A stretch of DNA of 64,000 nucleotides, taken from positions 1 through 64,000 of the forward strand of contig NZ_AAWS01000017.1 in the NCBI RefSeq assembly GCF_000169175.1, read 5' to 3'. This stretch comes from Microscilla marina ATCC 23134. GTDB taxonomy: Bacteria > Bacteroidota > Bacteroidia > Cytophagales > Microscillaceae. The translations under genes were made by a program, and so were the position numbers. Positions 46,109-53,815 of the stretch are shown in pieces; position 1 is the stretch's first letter; the number at the start of each line of letters is the position of its first letter. The notes beneath the pieces were generated by a model, which made no database searches, was not told the origin of the DNA, and was given only the letters and a program-made list of their open reading frames with translations.

Positions 46109-46534
46109 TTGAATAACCTTGTATATTTGGCGCCACATCATCGCTTGATTGTGTCATTATACAAAAAATATATCGCCCCTTATCACATATACCTACTACT
46201 ATTGCTGGGGGCGGTAGTGCTAGAGATGGGGCACCACTGGTTGCATTACCTCGATGCACATCATCATGGGGGTGTACATCATCACACCCACGCCCATGCC
46301 ACAGAAGATCACCACGGGCACGACCACATCAAAGAATTGTTTGTATTAGTAGCACCGCCTGTACATTTGCATCACCATTTGCCACAGGTAGTGGCTACTA
46401 CTGGCAAATACTTTACTAAACCAAGGTTGCTTTTTTGTTTAAAACAAACCTTGTATATGTTCTCCCTCCCTTTTTATCAAGCAAGCACTGTTTCTATTAC
46501 ACTTGTGCCTGCCTCTCCTCCGCCTCAGGCTTAA
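46109..46534 (+). CDS. Histidine-rich small membrane-associated protein
   Basis: 141 residues from TTG 46109, supported by a strong ribosome-binding site (AGGAGGTG at 46094-46101). A hydrophobic stretch (about 26-43, IYLLLLLGAVVLEM) is followed by a His-rich segment (about 45-72) with HHHGGVHHHTHAHATEDHHG. A second His cluster (HLHHHLP) occurs near 85. It is likely a metal-binding membrane or periplasmic protein. It lies 240 bases upstream of a TonB receptor on the same strand, which suggests a shared metal-acquisition role, probably zinc, nickel or cobalt. This is inference from context. No family assignment. Confidence 0.7.
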   Translation: MNNLVYLAPHHRLIVSLYKKYIAPYHIYLLLLLGAVVLEMGHHWLHYLDAHHHGGVHHHTHAHATEDHHGHDHIKELFVLVAPPVHLHHHLPQVVATTGKYFTKPRLLFCLKQTLYMFSLPFYQASTVSITLVPASPPPQA

Positions 46535-46559
46535 CATTTTGTTTGTCAGTTGTTTAGCC

Positions 46560-46723
46560 AGTACCTTAACCATTAAGTAAATACCCTATTATTTGGGATG
46601 AGTTTTGTTTTCTGACGCACTTCAAAAATCGCGCATAGCCTTAGCTACGCAAGTTTTTTGAAGTAAAGTCAGTGGGCAAAAATCGCCGAAATAATGAGTG
46701 AGGTATTTAGTGGTTGAGGTACT
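46560..46723. repeat. 164-bp near-perfect palindromic element
   Basis: The outer arms AGTACCTTAACCATTAAG (46560 on) and GGTATTTAGTGGTTGAGGT (ending 46722) are inverted repeats. The middle arms ATTATTT/AAATAAT are inside them, and the core hairpin at 46619-46664 pairs ACTTCAAAAA with TTTTTTGAAGT and TAGC with GCTA. Nearly the whole length folds on itself. It has no open frame. This is the architecture of a MITE or REP-like hairpin element, lying between the His-rich gene and the TonB receptor gene. Confidence 0.75.
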
Positions 46724-46774
46724 AGTATTATCACTTGATTTTTTTCACTTAAAAGTTATAGTAACAGAATTGTT

Positions 46775-49060
46775 ATGTCTTTTTTTAAAAATATTTTTAT
46801 CTGCGGACTCTTGTGGTTGGCAGTAATAAGCACCTCGTTTGCTGCTCACCAAGGTTCTATACAAGGAATAGTGCAAAGCGCCAACGATCATTTACCATTG
46901 GCAGGAGCCAGTGTGTTTTTAGTAGAAACTAGCCAAGGTGTTGCCACCGATGCATTTGGCAAATACCAACTCGACCACCTAAAGGCAGGGCAATACACGT
47001 TGAGGTTTTCTTACATTGGGTACCAAACCCAACAAGTCAATGTAACAGTAAAAGACAATGAAAGTGTAAGGCTGACTACTTTGTTGACGTCCAGCAATCT
47101 TATGTTGTCAGAAATAATGGTATCGACCCCAAAAACTGTAGGTAGCGAAGAGCTCAACCCCCTTGGCAATGTCGATATTTTGTTGCGCCCCACGCAGTCG
47201 TCACAAGACATCTTGCGCATTGTACCCGGGCTTTTTATTGCGCAACACGCTGGAGGTGGCAAAGCAGAACAAATATTTTTGCGCGGCTTTGACATTGACC
47301 ACGGCACCGACATTCACCTGTCGGTAGACGGCATGCCAGTAAATATGGTGTCGCACGCGCACGGTCAGGGCTATGCAGACTTGCATTTTGTTATTCCGGA
47401 AACGGTAGAAAGGGTAGACTTTCAGAAAGGGATGTACAACGCCGATAAGGGTAATTTTGCCACGGCGGGGTTTGTTGCTTTTCAAACCAAAGACGCATTA
47501 GAGCAGAGCAGTATTTTGCTGGAAGCCGGGCAGTTTGATACTTATCGGGTAGTAGGAATGCTCGATTTGTTGAGCGAAAAACAGAAAAAAGAAAATCGCC
47601 AAAGTGCTTACCTTGCCGCCGAATATATGGGCTCGGCGGGCTACTTTGAGAGTTCGCAAAACTTTAGCCGTTTGAACCTAATGGCAAAGTACCACCACTA
47701 CCTAAGCGACAACAAAATGTTGACTGTACAAGCGTCTACTTTTAGCAGTCAATGGGATGCCTCCGGGCAAATTCCTCAACGAGCAGTTGATCAAGGGCTT
47801 ATTTCGCGCTGGGGCGCAATAGACGATACCGAAGGGGGCGAAACCAGCCGTACCCAAATATCGGTGAAACTTAAGCAGATGATGGACAATGGGGCTATCT
47901 GGGACAACCAAGTGTACTTGATCGATTATAACTTTGAGCTGTATTCTAACTTTACCTTCTTTTTGAATGACCCAGTGAATGGCGATCAAATTCGCCAGAA
48001 GGAAAATCGCAGTATCTTTGGATACCAGACCAACTACCACTTAGAGAGTGATTTTGGCGGCACTAAGTTGTTTAGTCACCTGGGGGCTGGCATTCGCCGC
48101 GACAATGTGCGAAATAATGAGCTTTCGCGCACCTTGGGGCGACGTACCACCCTTAGTACAGTCTCATTGGGCAACGTGCAAGAGACCAATGTTTTTGCAT
48201 TTATAAACGAAACCTTGCAGTTGACGCCCCGCCTTAAGGCAAATGTTGGGGTGCGGGTAGACCATTTTGACTTTGAGTACATTGATGCCCTTAGCAGCAA
48301 TTATCAACGACAAAACCAAGCGCAAACCATTGTAAGCCCTAAACTAAGCTTGAGCTATACACTCAACCCAGCGGTAGAGTTGTTTGCCAAGTCGGGCTAT
48401 GGGTTTCACTCAAACGATGCAAGGGTAGTAGTAGCTCAACAGACTACCCAAACCTTGCCTAGCGCTTTGGGTGCCGATGTTGGGGTAAACCTGAAACCCT
48501 TTGCCAATATGTACCTGTCGGTAGCGGGTTGGTGGCTCGACCTTGAGCAAGAGTTTGTATACGTAGGCGACGAGGGCATAGTAGAACCCAGCGGCGAAAC
48601 ACGTCGCTTGGGGGTAGACTTTGCTTTGCGTTATCAGATTACCCCTTGGCTGTATGCCGATGCCAACGTAAGTTGGACCCACGCACGCAGCACACAAGCA
48701 CCCGAAGGCGAAAACCTGATTCCGCTTGCACCTTCTTTTACCAGCATAGGAGGCTTGACTTTCAAAACCAAAGCGGGTTGGAACGGTAGCTTGCGTTATC
48801 GTTGGATGGACGATCGGGCTGCCAATGAAGACAACAGCGTGATTGCGCAAGGGTATTTTTTGTTAGACGCCAGCCTAAACTATACCCACAAACGATTTGA
48901 GGTGAGTTTTTCGGCGCAAAACCTGTTAGATCAAGCCTGGGACGAAGCCCAGTTTGACACAGAGTCACGTTTGCAAAACGAAGCCAACCCTGTATCTGAA
49001 ATTCATTTTACCCCAGGTACTCCATTTTTTGCCAAGGTAGGAGTGAAGCTCTTTTTTTAG
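46775..49060 (+). CDS. TonB-dependent outer-membrane receptor with carboxypeptidase-regulatory-like domain
   Basis: 761 residues with a signal peptide (MSFFKNIFICGLLWLAVISTSFAA). A carboxypeptidase-regulatory-like domain (about 27-105, GSIQGIVQSANDHLPLAGAS) precedes the plug (about 125-240, SSQDILRIVPGLFIAQHAGG, IFLRGFDIDHGTD). The 22-stranded barrel ends in a C-terminal strand with terminal phenylalanine (FFAKVGVKLFF). The family imports metal-chelates or other ligands through the outer membrane using TonB energy. The neighbouring His-rich protein makes metal uptake plausible. No SusD partner is present, so it is not a glycan Sus system. Confidence 0.9.
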   Translation: MSFFKNIFICGLLWLAVISTSFAAHQGSIQGIVQSANDHLPLAGASVFLVETSQGVATDAFGKYQLDHLKAGQYTLRFSYIGYQTQQVNVTVKDNESVRLTTLLTSSNLMLSEIMVSTPKTVGSEELNPLGNVDILLRPTQSSQDILRIVPGLFIAQHAGGGKAEQIFLRGFDIDHGTDIHLSVDGMPVNMVSHAHGQGYADLHFVIPETVERVDFQKGMYNADKGNFATAGFVAFQTKDALEQSSILLEAGQFDTYRVVGMLDLLSEKQKKENRQSAYLAAEYMGSAGYFESSQNFSRLNLMAKYHHYLSDNKMLTVQASTFSSQWDASGQIPQRAVDQGLISRWGAIDDTEGGETSRTQISVKLKQMMDNGAIWDNQVYLIDYNFELYSNFTFFLNDPVNGDQIRQKENRSIFGYQTNYHLESDFGGTKLFSHLGAGIRRDNVRNNELSRTLGRRTTLSTVSLGNVQETNVFAFINETLQLTPRLKANVGVRVDHFDFEYIDALSSNYQRQNQAQTIVSPKLSLSYTLNPAVELFAKSGYGFHSNDARVVVAQQTTQTLPSALGADVGVNLKPFANMYLSVAGWWLDLEQEFVYVGDEGIVEPSGETRRLGVDFALRYQITPWLYADANVSWTHARSTQAPEGENLIPLAPSFTSIGGLTFKTKAGWNGSLRYRWMDDRAANEDNSVIAQGYFLLDASLNYTHKRFEVSFSAQNLLDQAWDEAQFDTESRLQNEANPVSEIHFTPGTPFFAKVGVKLFF

Positions 49061-49080
49061 TAGGCTTCTACGATGAATAA

Positions 49081-49117
49081 AAAGCCCTTGTACTGTTCTT
49101 ATAAGTACAAGGGCTTT
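49081..49117. terminator. Convergent terminator at end of cassette copy C
   Basis: AAAGCCCTTGTAC (49081-49093) pairs perfectly with GTACAAGGGCTTT (49105-49117) with an 11-base loop. It serves the TonB receptor on the plus strand and the cassette copy C on the minus strand. It is the same stem sequence as the terminator of copy A. Confidence 0.88.
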
Positions 49118-49123
49118 CTTTGT

Positions 49124-49438
49124 TTATTCAACCTCAATGTCTCGGTTTTGTTCCGCGTTTTTAGTCAGGTATGTACATGCTTGTACATCAGGCATCAAAT
49201 TGTCTATTTTTTTGCGTAATAGACGCAAGCGTGGATACAATTGACTTACCGTAACAGTACACTTGATGCCCAGTTGGTACGGATATATCTCTAGCAAATC
49301 GTCTGCGTCGAACTTGATAATTTCCAGAGTTTCGCGGATGTTTTGTTGTAAAAACCAGATTTCTGTGGCAAGCATATAGGTTTGGGCTTTCTCTTTGGTG
49401 GTATTTTTCTGAGCCAAATAATTTTCATTACCTTGCAT
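49124..49438 (-). CDS. Cassette copy C, second gene (104 residues)
   Basis: 104 residues, MQGNENYLAQKNTTKEKAQT. It is a diverged paralog of copies A and B: it keeps MQ-x-NEN, LQQNIRETLE, FDADDLLEIYPY and LYPRLRLLRKKIDNL. It lacks the C-terminal basic tail. It is preceded by a leader with the same hairpin as A and B and follows the first gene of copy C. The function is unknown. Retention of the layout at a second site, about 3 kb from the tandem pair, shows the two genes are kept together. Confidence 0.72.
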   Translation of the reverse strand: MQGNENYLAQKNTTKEKAQTYMLATEIWFLQQNIRETLEIIKFDADDLLEIYPYQLGIKCTVTVSQLYPRLRLLRKKIDNLMPDVQACTYLTKNAEQNRDIEVE

Positions 49439-49534
49439 ACTGTAATAATTTTTTGTTACAAAAAGCCCTTGAGGTGGTTCGTCAAAACTTTAACCTCTTG
49501 GGCTATATTTCACTTGAAATACAGAGTAAATATA
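49439..49534 (-). promoter_or_regulatory. Conserved hairpin leader of cassette copy C
   Basis: The stem AGCCCAAGAGGT/ACCTCAAGGGCT is at 49493-49504 with 49464-49475. The loop has diverged in sequence from copies A and B while the stem is unchanged. T5 follows before the ATG. Confidence 0.72.
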
Positions 49535-49571
49535 CATAATTAATATTGCATATAAAAAATAATTGCAATAT

Positions 49572-49784
49572 TTACTCTTCCTTTTTTGTGAATTGATATA
49601 CAGTTTTAAACTCTCCATATTCGCTTAAAACCCGCTTCATTCTTTTCTCCGATACCTTTCTATCTTCGCTATAGTAGCAATACTTTACATCTCGTAGTTT
49701 TATTTTAGATGCGGTAGGTAACTCAGGAAATACGTTTTCAAGAAACCAGCGAAAGGCTTCTTCTATGGTGTCAAATTCTTGCAT
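49572..49784 (-). CDS. Cassette copy C, first gene (70 residues)
   Basis: 70 residues from ATG 49784 (MQEFDTIEEAFRWFLENVFP). A longer in-frame extension upstream (to 49835) reaches into the promoter region and is not used. It shares 17 identical N-terminal residues with copies A and B, then KIKLRDVKYCYYSEDRKVSE, GEFKTVYQF. It diverges from the LRR gene with only 53 bases between the two start codons, so the two promoters must overlap. The function is unknown. Confidence 0.72.
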   Translation of the reverse strand: MQEFDTIEEAFRWFLENVFPELPTASKIKLRDVKYCYYSEDRKVSEKRMKRVLSEYGEFKTVYQFTKKEE

Positions 49785-49837
49785 TGGTTTGTTTGTTTTA
49801 CTGGTGAATATACAGGATTTTTGGGTAAAAAACATTT

Positions 49838-50776
49838 ATGAAGTTATTGAGCTACCGTCATCAGGGTTTGAGGGAGTTTCCTGAAGAAATACGGCAAACC
49901 CCCCGTATTACCAATCTTAACCTAAGCGATAACCAGATTGAGAGAATACCTGCATGGGTTACCACATTAAAAAACTTACAAGTACTTTACCTCAACAATA
50001 ACCAAATTACCAATATAGACAAGTTGTGCGATTTGCCCCACCTCGAAGTACTTCAGTTGAACAATAACCAAATTAGTAGTATACCTGGGTCAATCAGGAG
50101 TTTAACCAACTTGAAACGCTTGTACATCAATAATAATCTACTGGTAGAGGTACCCACCGCACTAGGAGCGCTTACCCAATTGAAGCAGTTATTGCTTGCC
50201 AAAAACCAGTTAGTTGACTTGCCTGACGCTATAGGCAAGCTGATAAATTTAACAATCTTAAACTTGTTTGACAACCGCCTGGAGCAACTCCCCGACACTA
50301 TAGGCAACCTTACCCAGCTTACCTATTTGCAGTTGGGTTTCAACTGCCTTGTCCGGCTACCCCACACCCTACAGTGTTTACAAGCGCTTACTCATTTAGA
50401 GGTTTTTTCTAACCAACTGCATACATTGCCGGAGCTTGCCCGCCTCCCAAACCTCCAAAAGCTCAATGTAGGCGATAACTATTTGTCAGGCATCGAGCAG
50501 CTTCCCGCCAGTTTAACAGAAGTCAGCATTTATCATAACCCCCTAGAGGCAATTGCATCAGAGCTGATCGATTGCTTTAAAAACAAGGAAAATAATCTGT
50601 TTGAATATTTGTATGTAGACACCCAACAGATGCAAAGGTTGAATATTGACCCTCAGGAGTTTGACAAAACCCTCAAGGTGGTAGACTTGGCAAACAAGAA
50701 AGCGAGTGCGCGAGACCTAAACTATATGCCCCTGGAGCTGCGACAAAAATGGCAAATTATAGGTGAGTGGACTTAA
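49838..50776 (+). CDS. Leucine-rich-repeat protein
   Basis: 312 residues. About nine repeats of the L-x2-L-x-L-x2-N-x-L-x2-(I/L)P type run from residue 20 to about 235 (for example ITNLNLSDNQIERIPAWVTTLKNLQVL). The N-terminus has no signal peptide. The C-terminal 70 residues are non-repeat and helical (LIDCFKNKENNLFEYLYVDT). LRRs form protein-binding solenoids. The partner is unknown. A second LRR gene lies 1.7 kb downstream on the same strand, and the two share repeat style but differ in length and ends. Confidence 0.88.
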   Translation: MKLLSYRHQGLREFPEEIRQTPRITNLNLSDNQIERIPAWVTTLKNLQVLYLNNNQITNIDKLCDLPHLEVLQLNNNQISSIPGSIRSLTNLKRLYINNNLLVEVPTALGALTQLKQLLLAKNQLVDLPDAIGKLINLTILNLFDNRLEQLPDTIGNLTQLTYLQLGFNCLVRLPHTLQCLQALTHLEVFSNQLHTLPELARLPNLQKLNVGDNYLSGIEQLPASLTEVSIYHNPLEAIASELIDCFKNKENNLFEYLYVDTQQMQRLNIDPQEFDKTLKVVDLANKKASARDLNYMPLELRQKWQIIGEWT

Positions 50777-50863
50777 ACTTGCCACTTTCTTTTGGTAGTG
50801 GTATACGGTAAGTTGTGACAAGTTCAATATTCACGAGTTAGCCCAACAAACAAGTACCTGAAG

Positions 50864-51610
50864 TTACAAAATATAACTCTTCATCACAAAACCCTCCGCA
50901 AAACCCAACTTAAGATAAAGCCCTTTGCCCATTGCCGAGGCTTGCAGGGTAGCATACTCTAGCTGTTGGACAGTGGCAAGCTGCAATACCTCATGCATAA
51001 TGGCTTCGGCATATCCTTGGCGGCGCATGTTGGGTGTAATGCCTACCATGTGAATGCCCGCTATGTTTTTTTGGGTGCGATAAAGCATAGCCGTGCCTAC
51101 AGGCTCGTTGGTATGGTTATACACTGTAAAGAATTGAGCGTTTTTGGGGTGATTGGCTACAAACTTGGGCGAAATATAATAGCCAAAGGCTTGTTCAAAC
51201 AACTCAGACCAAAGCGTTGCTTCATTGCTGTGTGTTACAGGCTTCAGTATTACCCTAGTTTGTTGGTGTGGGTAAGTATTGCCCAGTTTGAGCGACATGC
51301 CTATTTGCTCAAAAGCTACCCTAAACCCTTGAGCCGCAAAAACTTTGTCTGCGTCTTGGTTGGGCTGGTGCACATACGGCACTACCATTGGTTGAGGCAA
51401 GCCTTGTATTTTTTCTTTGACTGCCTGCAAAAGAGCTGGGGTCAAAGGTTGGTGCAACCACACTCGATTAGGCCACTCGGCATCGAGATTTACACAATAG
51501 CTAAAATCTTCGCCTGCAAAATGCATCTTATACAATTTGCTGGTTTCTGCCCAATAAGCAGTTAAGTTGTCAAAATTTGCTTCAGTAAGATTTAATGTTG
51601 TGGTGTTCAT
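50864..51610 (-). CDS. GNAT-family acetyltransferase
   Basis: 248 residues, cytosolic. The C-terminal half is GNAT-like: EPVGTAMLYRTQKNIAGIHMVGITPNMRRQGYAEAIMHEVLQLA carries the acetyl-CoA-binding motif A with R/Q-x2-G-x-A (RRQGYAEAIM). The N-terminal half (1-125) is a second, degenerate domain, as in several two-domain GNAT proteins. It probably acetylates a small molecule or protein, but the substrate is unknown. It is monocistronic and convergent with the LRR gene at 49838. Confidence 0.85.
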   Translation of the reverse strand: MNTTTLNLTEANFDNLTAYWAETSKLYKMHFAGEDFSYCVNLDAEWPNRVWLHQPLTPALLQAVKEKIQGLPQPMVVPYVHQPNQDADKVFAAQGFRVAFEQIGMSLKLGNTYPHQQTRVILKPVTHSNEATLWSELFEQAFGYYISPKFVANHPKNAQFFTVYNHTNEPVGTAMLYRTQKNIAGIHMVGITPNMRRQGYAEAIMHEVLQLATVQQLEYATLQASAMGKGLYLKLGFAEGFVMKSYIL

Positions 51611-51760
51611 GTTGTGGTATTTTTTTTTGATTTAATGTTTGTAAATGGTATGCAATCTCTACCAAATAAAAAATGTGTAACCTTCTGATTTTTAGTGAAA
51701 TAATAGGCATTTATGCGCACGCAATGGCTATTGGCTGAATACTCTAACTCATAAATATGA

Positions 51761-51860
51761 GTTTTTTCGCTACTAGAAGAACAGGCTGTAATACCGATAT
51801 AAATCGGTATCTAAGGACTTGCGACTTGTTGCTTAAAGCTTGCTCCTGTCGTGGACTATT
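51761..51860. repeat. Dispersed repeat R, copy 3
   Basis: It has both halves of the repeat: the palindrome ACCGAT-ATAA-ATCGGT (51793-51808) with ATCTAAGGACTTG, as in copy 1, and TTGTTGCTTAAA-x-CTTGCTCCTGTCG, TGGACTATT, as in copy 2. It ends two bases before the stop of the minus-strand EamA/DMT-like gene. No open frame. Confidence 0.65.
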
Positions 51861-51862
51861 AC

Positions 51863-52312
51863 TCATTTCCAGTTAATCAATACAATACCCGTTACCATTG
51901 CCAATACGCCCAGCAAACGCTGTAGATTGATGGGCTCTTGAGGCAAGCCAAACCAGCCAAAATGCCCCGCAATTACGGCAAATGCCAGTTGTCCACTTAA
52001 GCCCAGCGAGATCATAGTAGACACACCCAAACGTGGAATGGTGTAGTAGTATAAGCTAATGCCCAGCAAACTAAACAGCCCACCCGCAAACCATAAATAA
52101 TAGGGCACCTCTCTGATTTGGTGCCAGGTGGGGATAGTACGCACGCCCAGCGTTACAAAGAGCAAGGCAAATACTGCACTGCCAAAAAATGCTACCAATG
52201 CCCCCAACAAAGGATGTTTGAGCAATACGCTTAGTTGGGCGTTGAGTCCACCTTGAACGGCAAGAAAAACCCCACCAGTAAATGCCAGTGTTGATAATAT
52301 AAATTGATTCAT
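51863..52312 (-). CDS. DMT-superfamily small transporter (YdcZ/DUF606 type)
   Basis: 149 residues from ATG 52312 (MNQFILSTLAFTGGVFLAVQ). A longer frame to 52384 adds 24 residues without membrane character and is not used. Five hydrophobic segments, with GGLNAQLSVLLKHPLLGALVAFFGS in the first half and PRLGVSTMISLGLSGQLAFAVI in the second, match the small YdcZ-type DMT proteins, which probably function as dimers. The substrate is unknown. It is a single gene with repeat R at its 3' end. Confidence 0.82.
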   Translation of the reverse strand: MNQFILSTLAFTGGVFLAVQGGLNAQLSVLLKHPLLGALVAFFGSAVFALLFVTLGVRTIPTWHQIREVPYYLWFAGGLFSLLGISLYYYTIPRLGVSTMISLGLSGQLAFAVIAGHFGWFGLPQEPINLQRLLGVLAMVTGIVLINWK

Positions 52313-52494
52313 AGTCCAAAGGTAGGAGGGAGGGAGGTACTTTGCATGTACATTTGTTGAGAGCATGTAATTTTTTTTGCACAAAAAGGGAAAAGATACT
52401 CGTTAGGTTTTTTCTACCAAAAGGGTTAAATTGTACGTTAAAACTATAACTAAACTAATTTATAAAATATGTTATTTTCAACAATCTCCAGGGT

Positions 52495-53727
52495 ATGATT
52501 GACAAATTATCCCCTACATTGAATCTGGCAGAATATATTGCCAAAATACAGCAACTCTTACATACCAACGATGAAATAAACATTAGCTTAGCCTGCGAGC
52601 TAATGAAAGGACAAGGTATTCCAGCTTCGCTTCAAAATATTCTGCTGAATAGCTCAGGCAACATTATTTTACATTGCTTACGAAATCATTTGATAGCCCC
52701 TTTTGCCCGCCTACAGTATCTAGACTTAAACAATACTGAGCTTACCGAATTACCACCCGAAATAAGCCGCCTCAAAAACCTGACAAGCATCAACCTGGCC
52801 TTTAACGAAATAGATGAGTTTCCGCCAGTATTGACTGAACTAAGTCACTTAAATACCCTCAATTTGAGCGAAAACTACTTGAGCAGCCTTTCGTTCGACA
52901 TAGTACACCTACACAAATTGAAAACTCTGCATTTGGGGTGGAACGAGTTCGAAGAGTTTCCTCTGGAAGTATTAGGGTTGTTAAAGTTAGAACAGTTATA
53001 TTTAAACGAAAACAAGCTCGACAAACTACCTAAAGAAATCAGCGAATTACCTTGTTTAACTTACTTGAACTTGCGATGGAATGAGTTTGAGCAATTCCCG
53101 ATAGAACTTACCCTGATCGCTCAACTTAAAAAACTTAAATTTAGTGAAAACTGGATCAACGTACTCCCTCCCGAAATTGCCCAATTGCAAAAACTAGAGC
53201 AATTGTATTTGTCTAAAACTAACCTGGAAATTGTACCTCCCGAAATTGCCCAACTACGCAACTTGCGTATGCTTGATTTATCTGCCAATCAGTTAGATAT
53301 TTTTCCGGAGGAGCTGTTAGAGTTATATCAACTCAAGCAATTAAACCTTGCCCACAATCACGTAAATAGTTTGCCTGAAGGCATCGGCCAACTTACTCAG
53401 CTAGAGGTGTTAGAGCTACAAGGCAATTATATAAAGGCACTACCTACTGAGATTACACAGCTGCAACACCTCAAAAAGTTATCGCTCAACAACAATGGTC
53501 TAACCCATTTACCGATAGAAATGGGCGAATTAGTGAGCCTTGAATACCTTGCCCTTGAGCAAAACTGTTTGCAAAAGTTGCCAGAAGGGTTGGCACAACT
53601 CAACAAGCTCAAAGTGTTGAAACTGGCAAACAATGATTTCCCTGAAAAGGAAAAAGAGCATATTCGACAAGCGTTTGCCACAACTCCTCAGGTAAATATT
53701 CAAGGTTTAGGAACCTGTTCAAAATAA
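52495..53727 (+). CDS. Leucine-rich-repeat protein with MITE-derived C-terminus
   Basis: 410 residues. About 13 LRRs run from about residue 75 to 390, with regular LPPEIAQLxxLxxLxLSxN motifs. The N-terminal 70 residues are a helical cap (YIAKIQQLLHTNDEINISLA). No signal peptide. The last residues GTCSK and the stop lie in the left inverted repeat of the MITE-like Q element at 53709-53727, so the insertion trimmed or rewrote the end of the protein. Function: probable protein-protein interaction. Confidence 0.88.
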   Translation: MIDKLSPTLNLAEYIAKIQQLLHTNDEINISLACELMKGQGIPASLQNILLNSSGNIILHCLRNHLIAPFARLQYLDLNNTELTELPPEISRLKNLTSINLAFNEIDEFPPVLTELSHLNTLNLSENYLSSLSFDIVHLHKLKTLHLGWNEFEEFPLEVLGLLKLEQLYLNENKLDKLPKEISELPCLTYLNLRWNEFEQFPIELTLIAQLKKLKFSENWINVLPPEIAQLQKLEQLYLSKTNLEIVPPEIAQLRNLRMLDLSANQLDIFPEELLELYQLKQLNLAHNHVNSLPEGIGQLTQLEVLELQGNYIKALPTEITQLQHLKKLSLNNNGLTHLPIEMGELVSLEYLALEQNCLQKLPEGLAQLNKLKVLKLANNDFPEKEKEHIRQAFATTPQVNIQGLGTCSK

Positions 53728-53815
53728 GTGTCGAGATTGAGGTCATAAACTCAAGGCTGACTGAGGCACTTTTAGCCTTTGGCAGAGCTCAGCGCAGCAA
53801 AGCTGCAGCTATCGG

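Noticed and set aside
52313-52384. Longer start for the DMT-type transporter
   Set aside because: The added 24 residues lack membrane character and the ATG at 52312 gives the normal family N-terminus.
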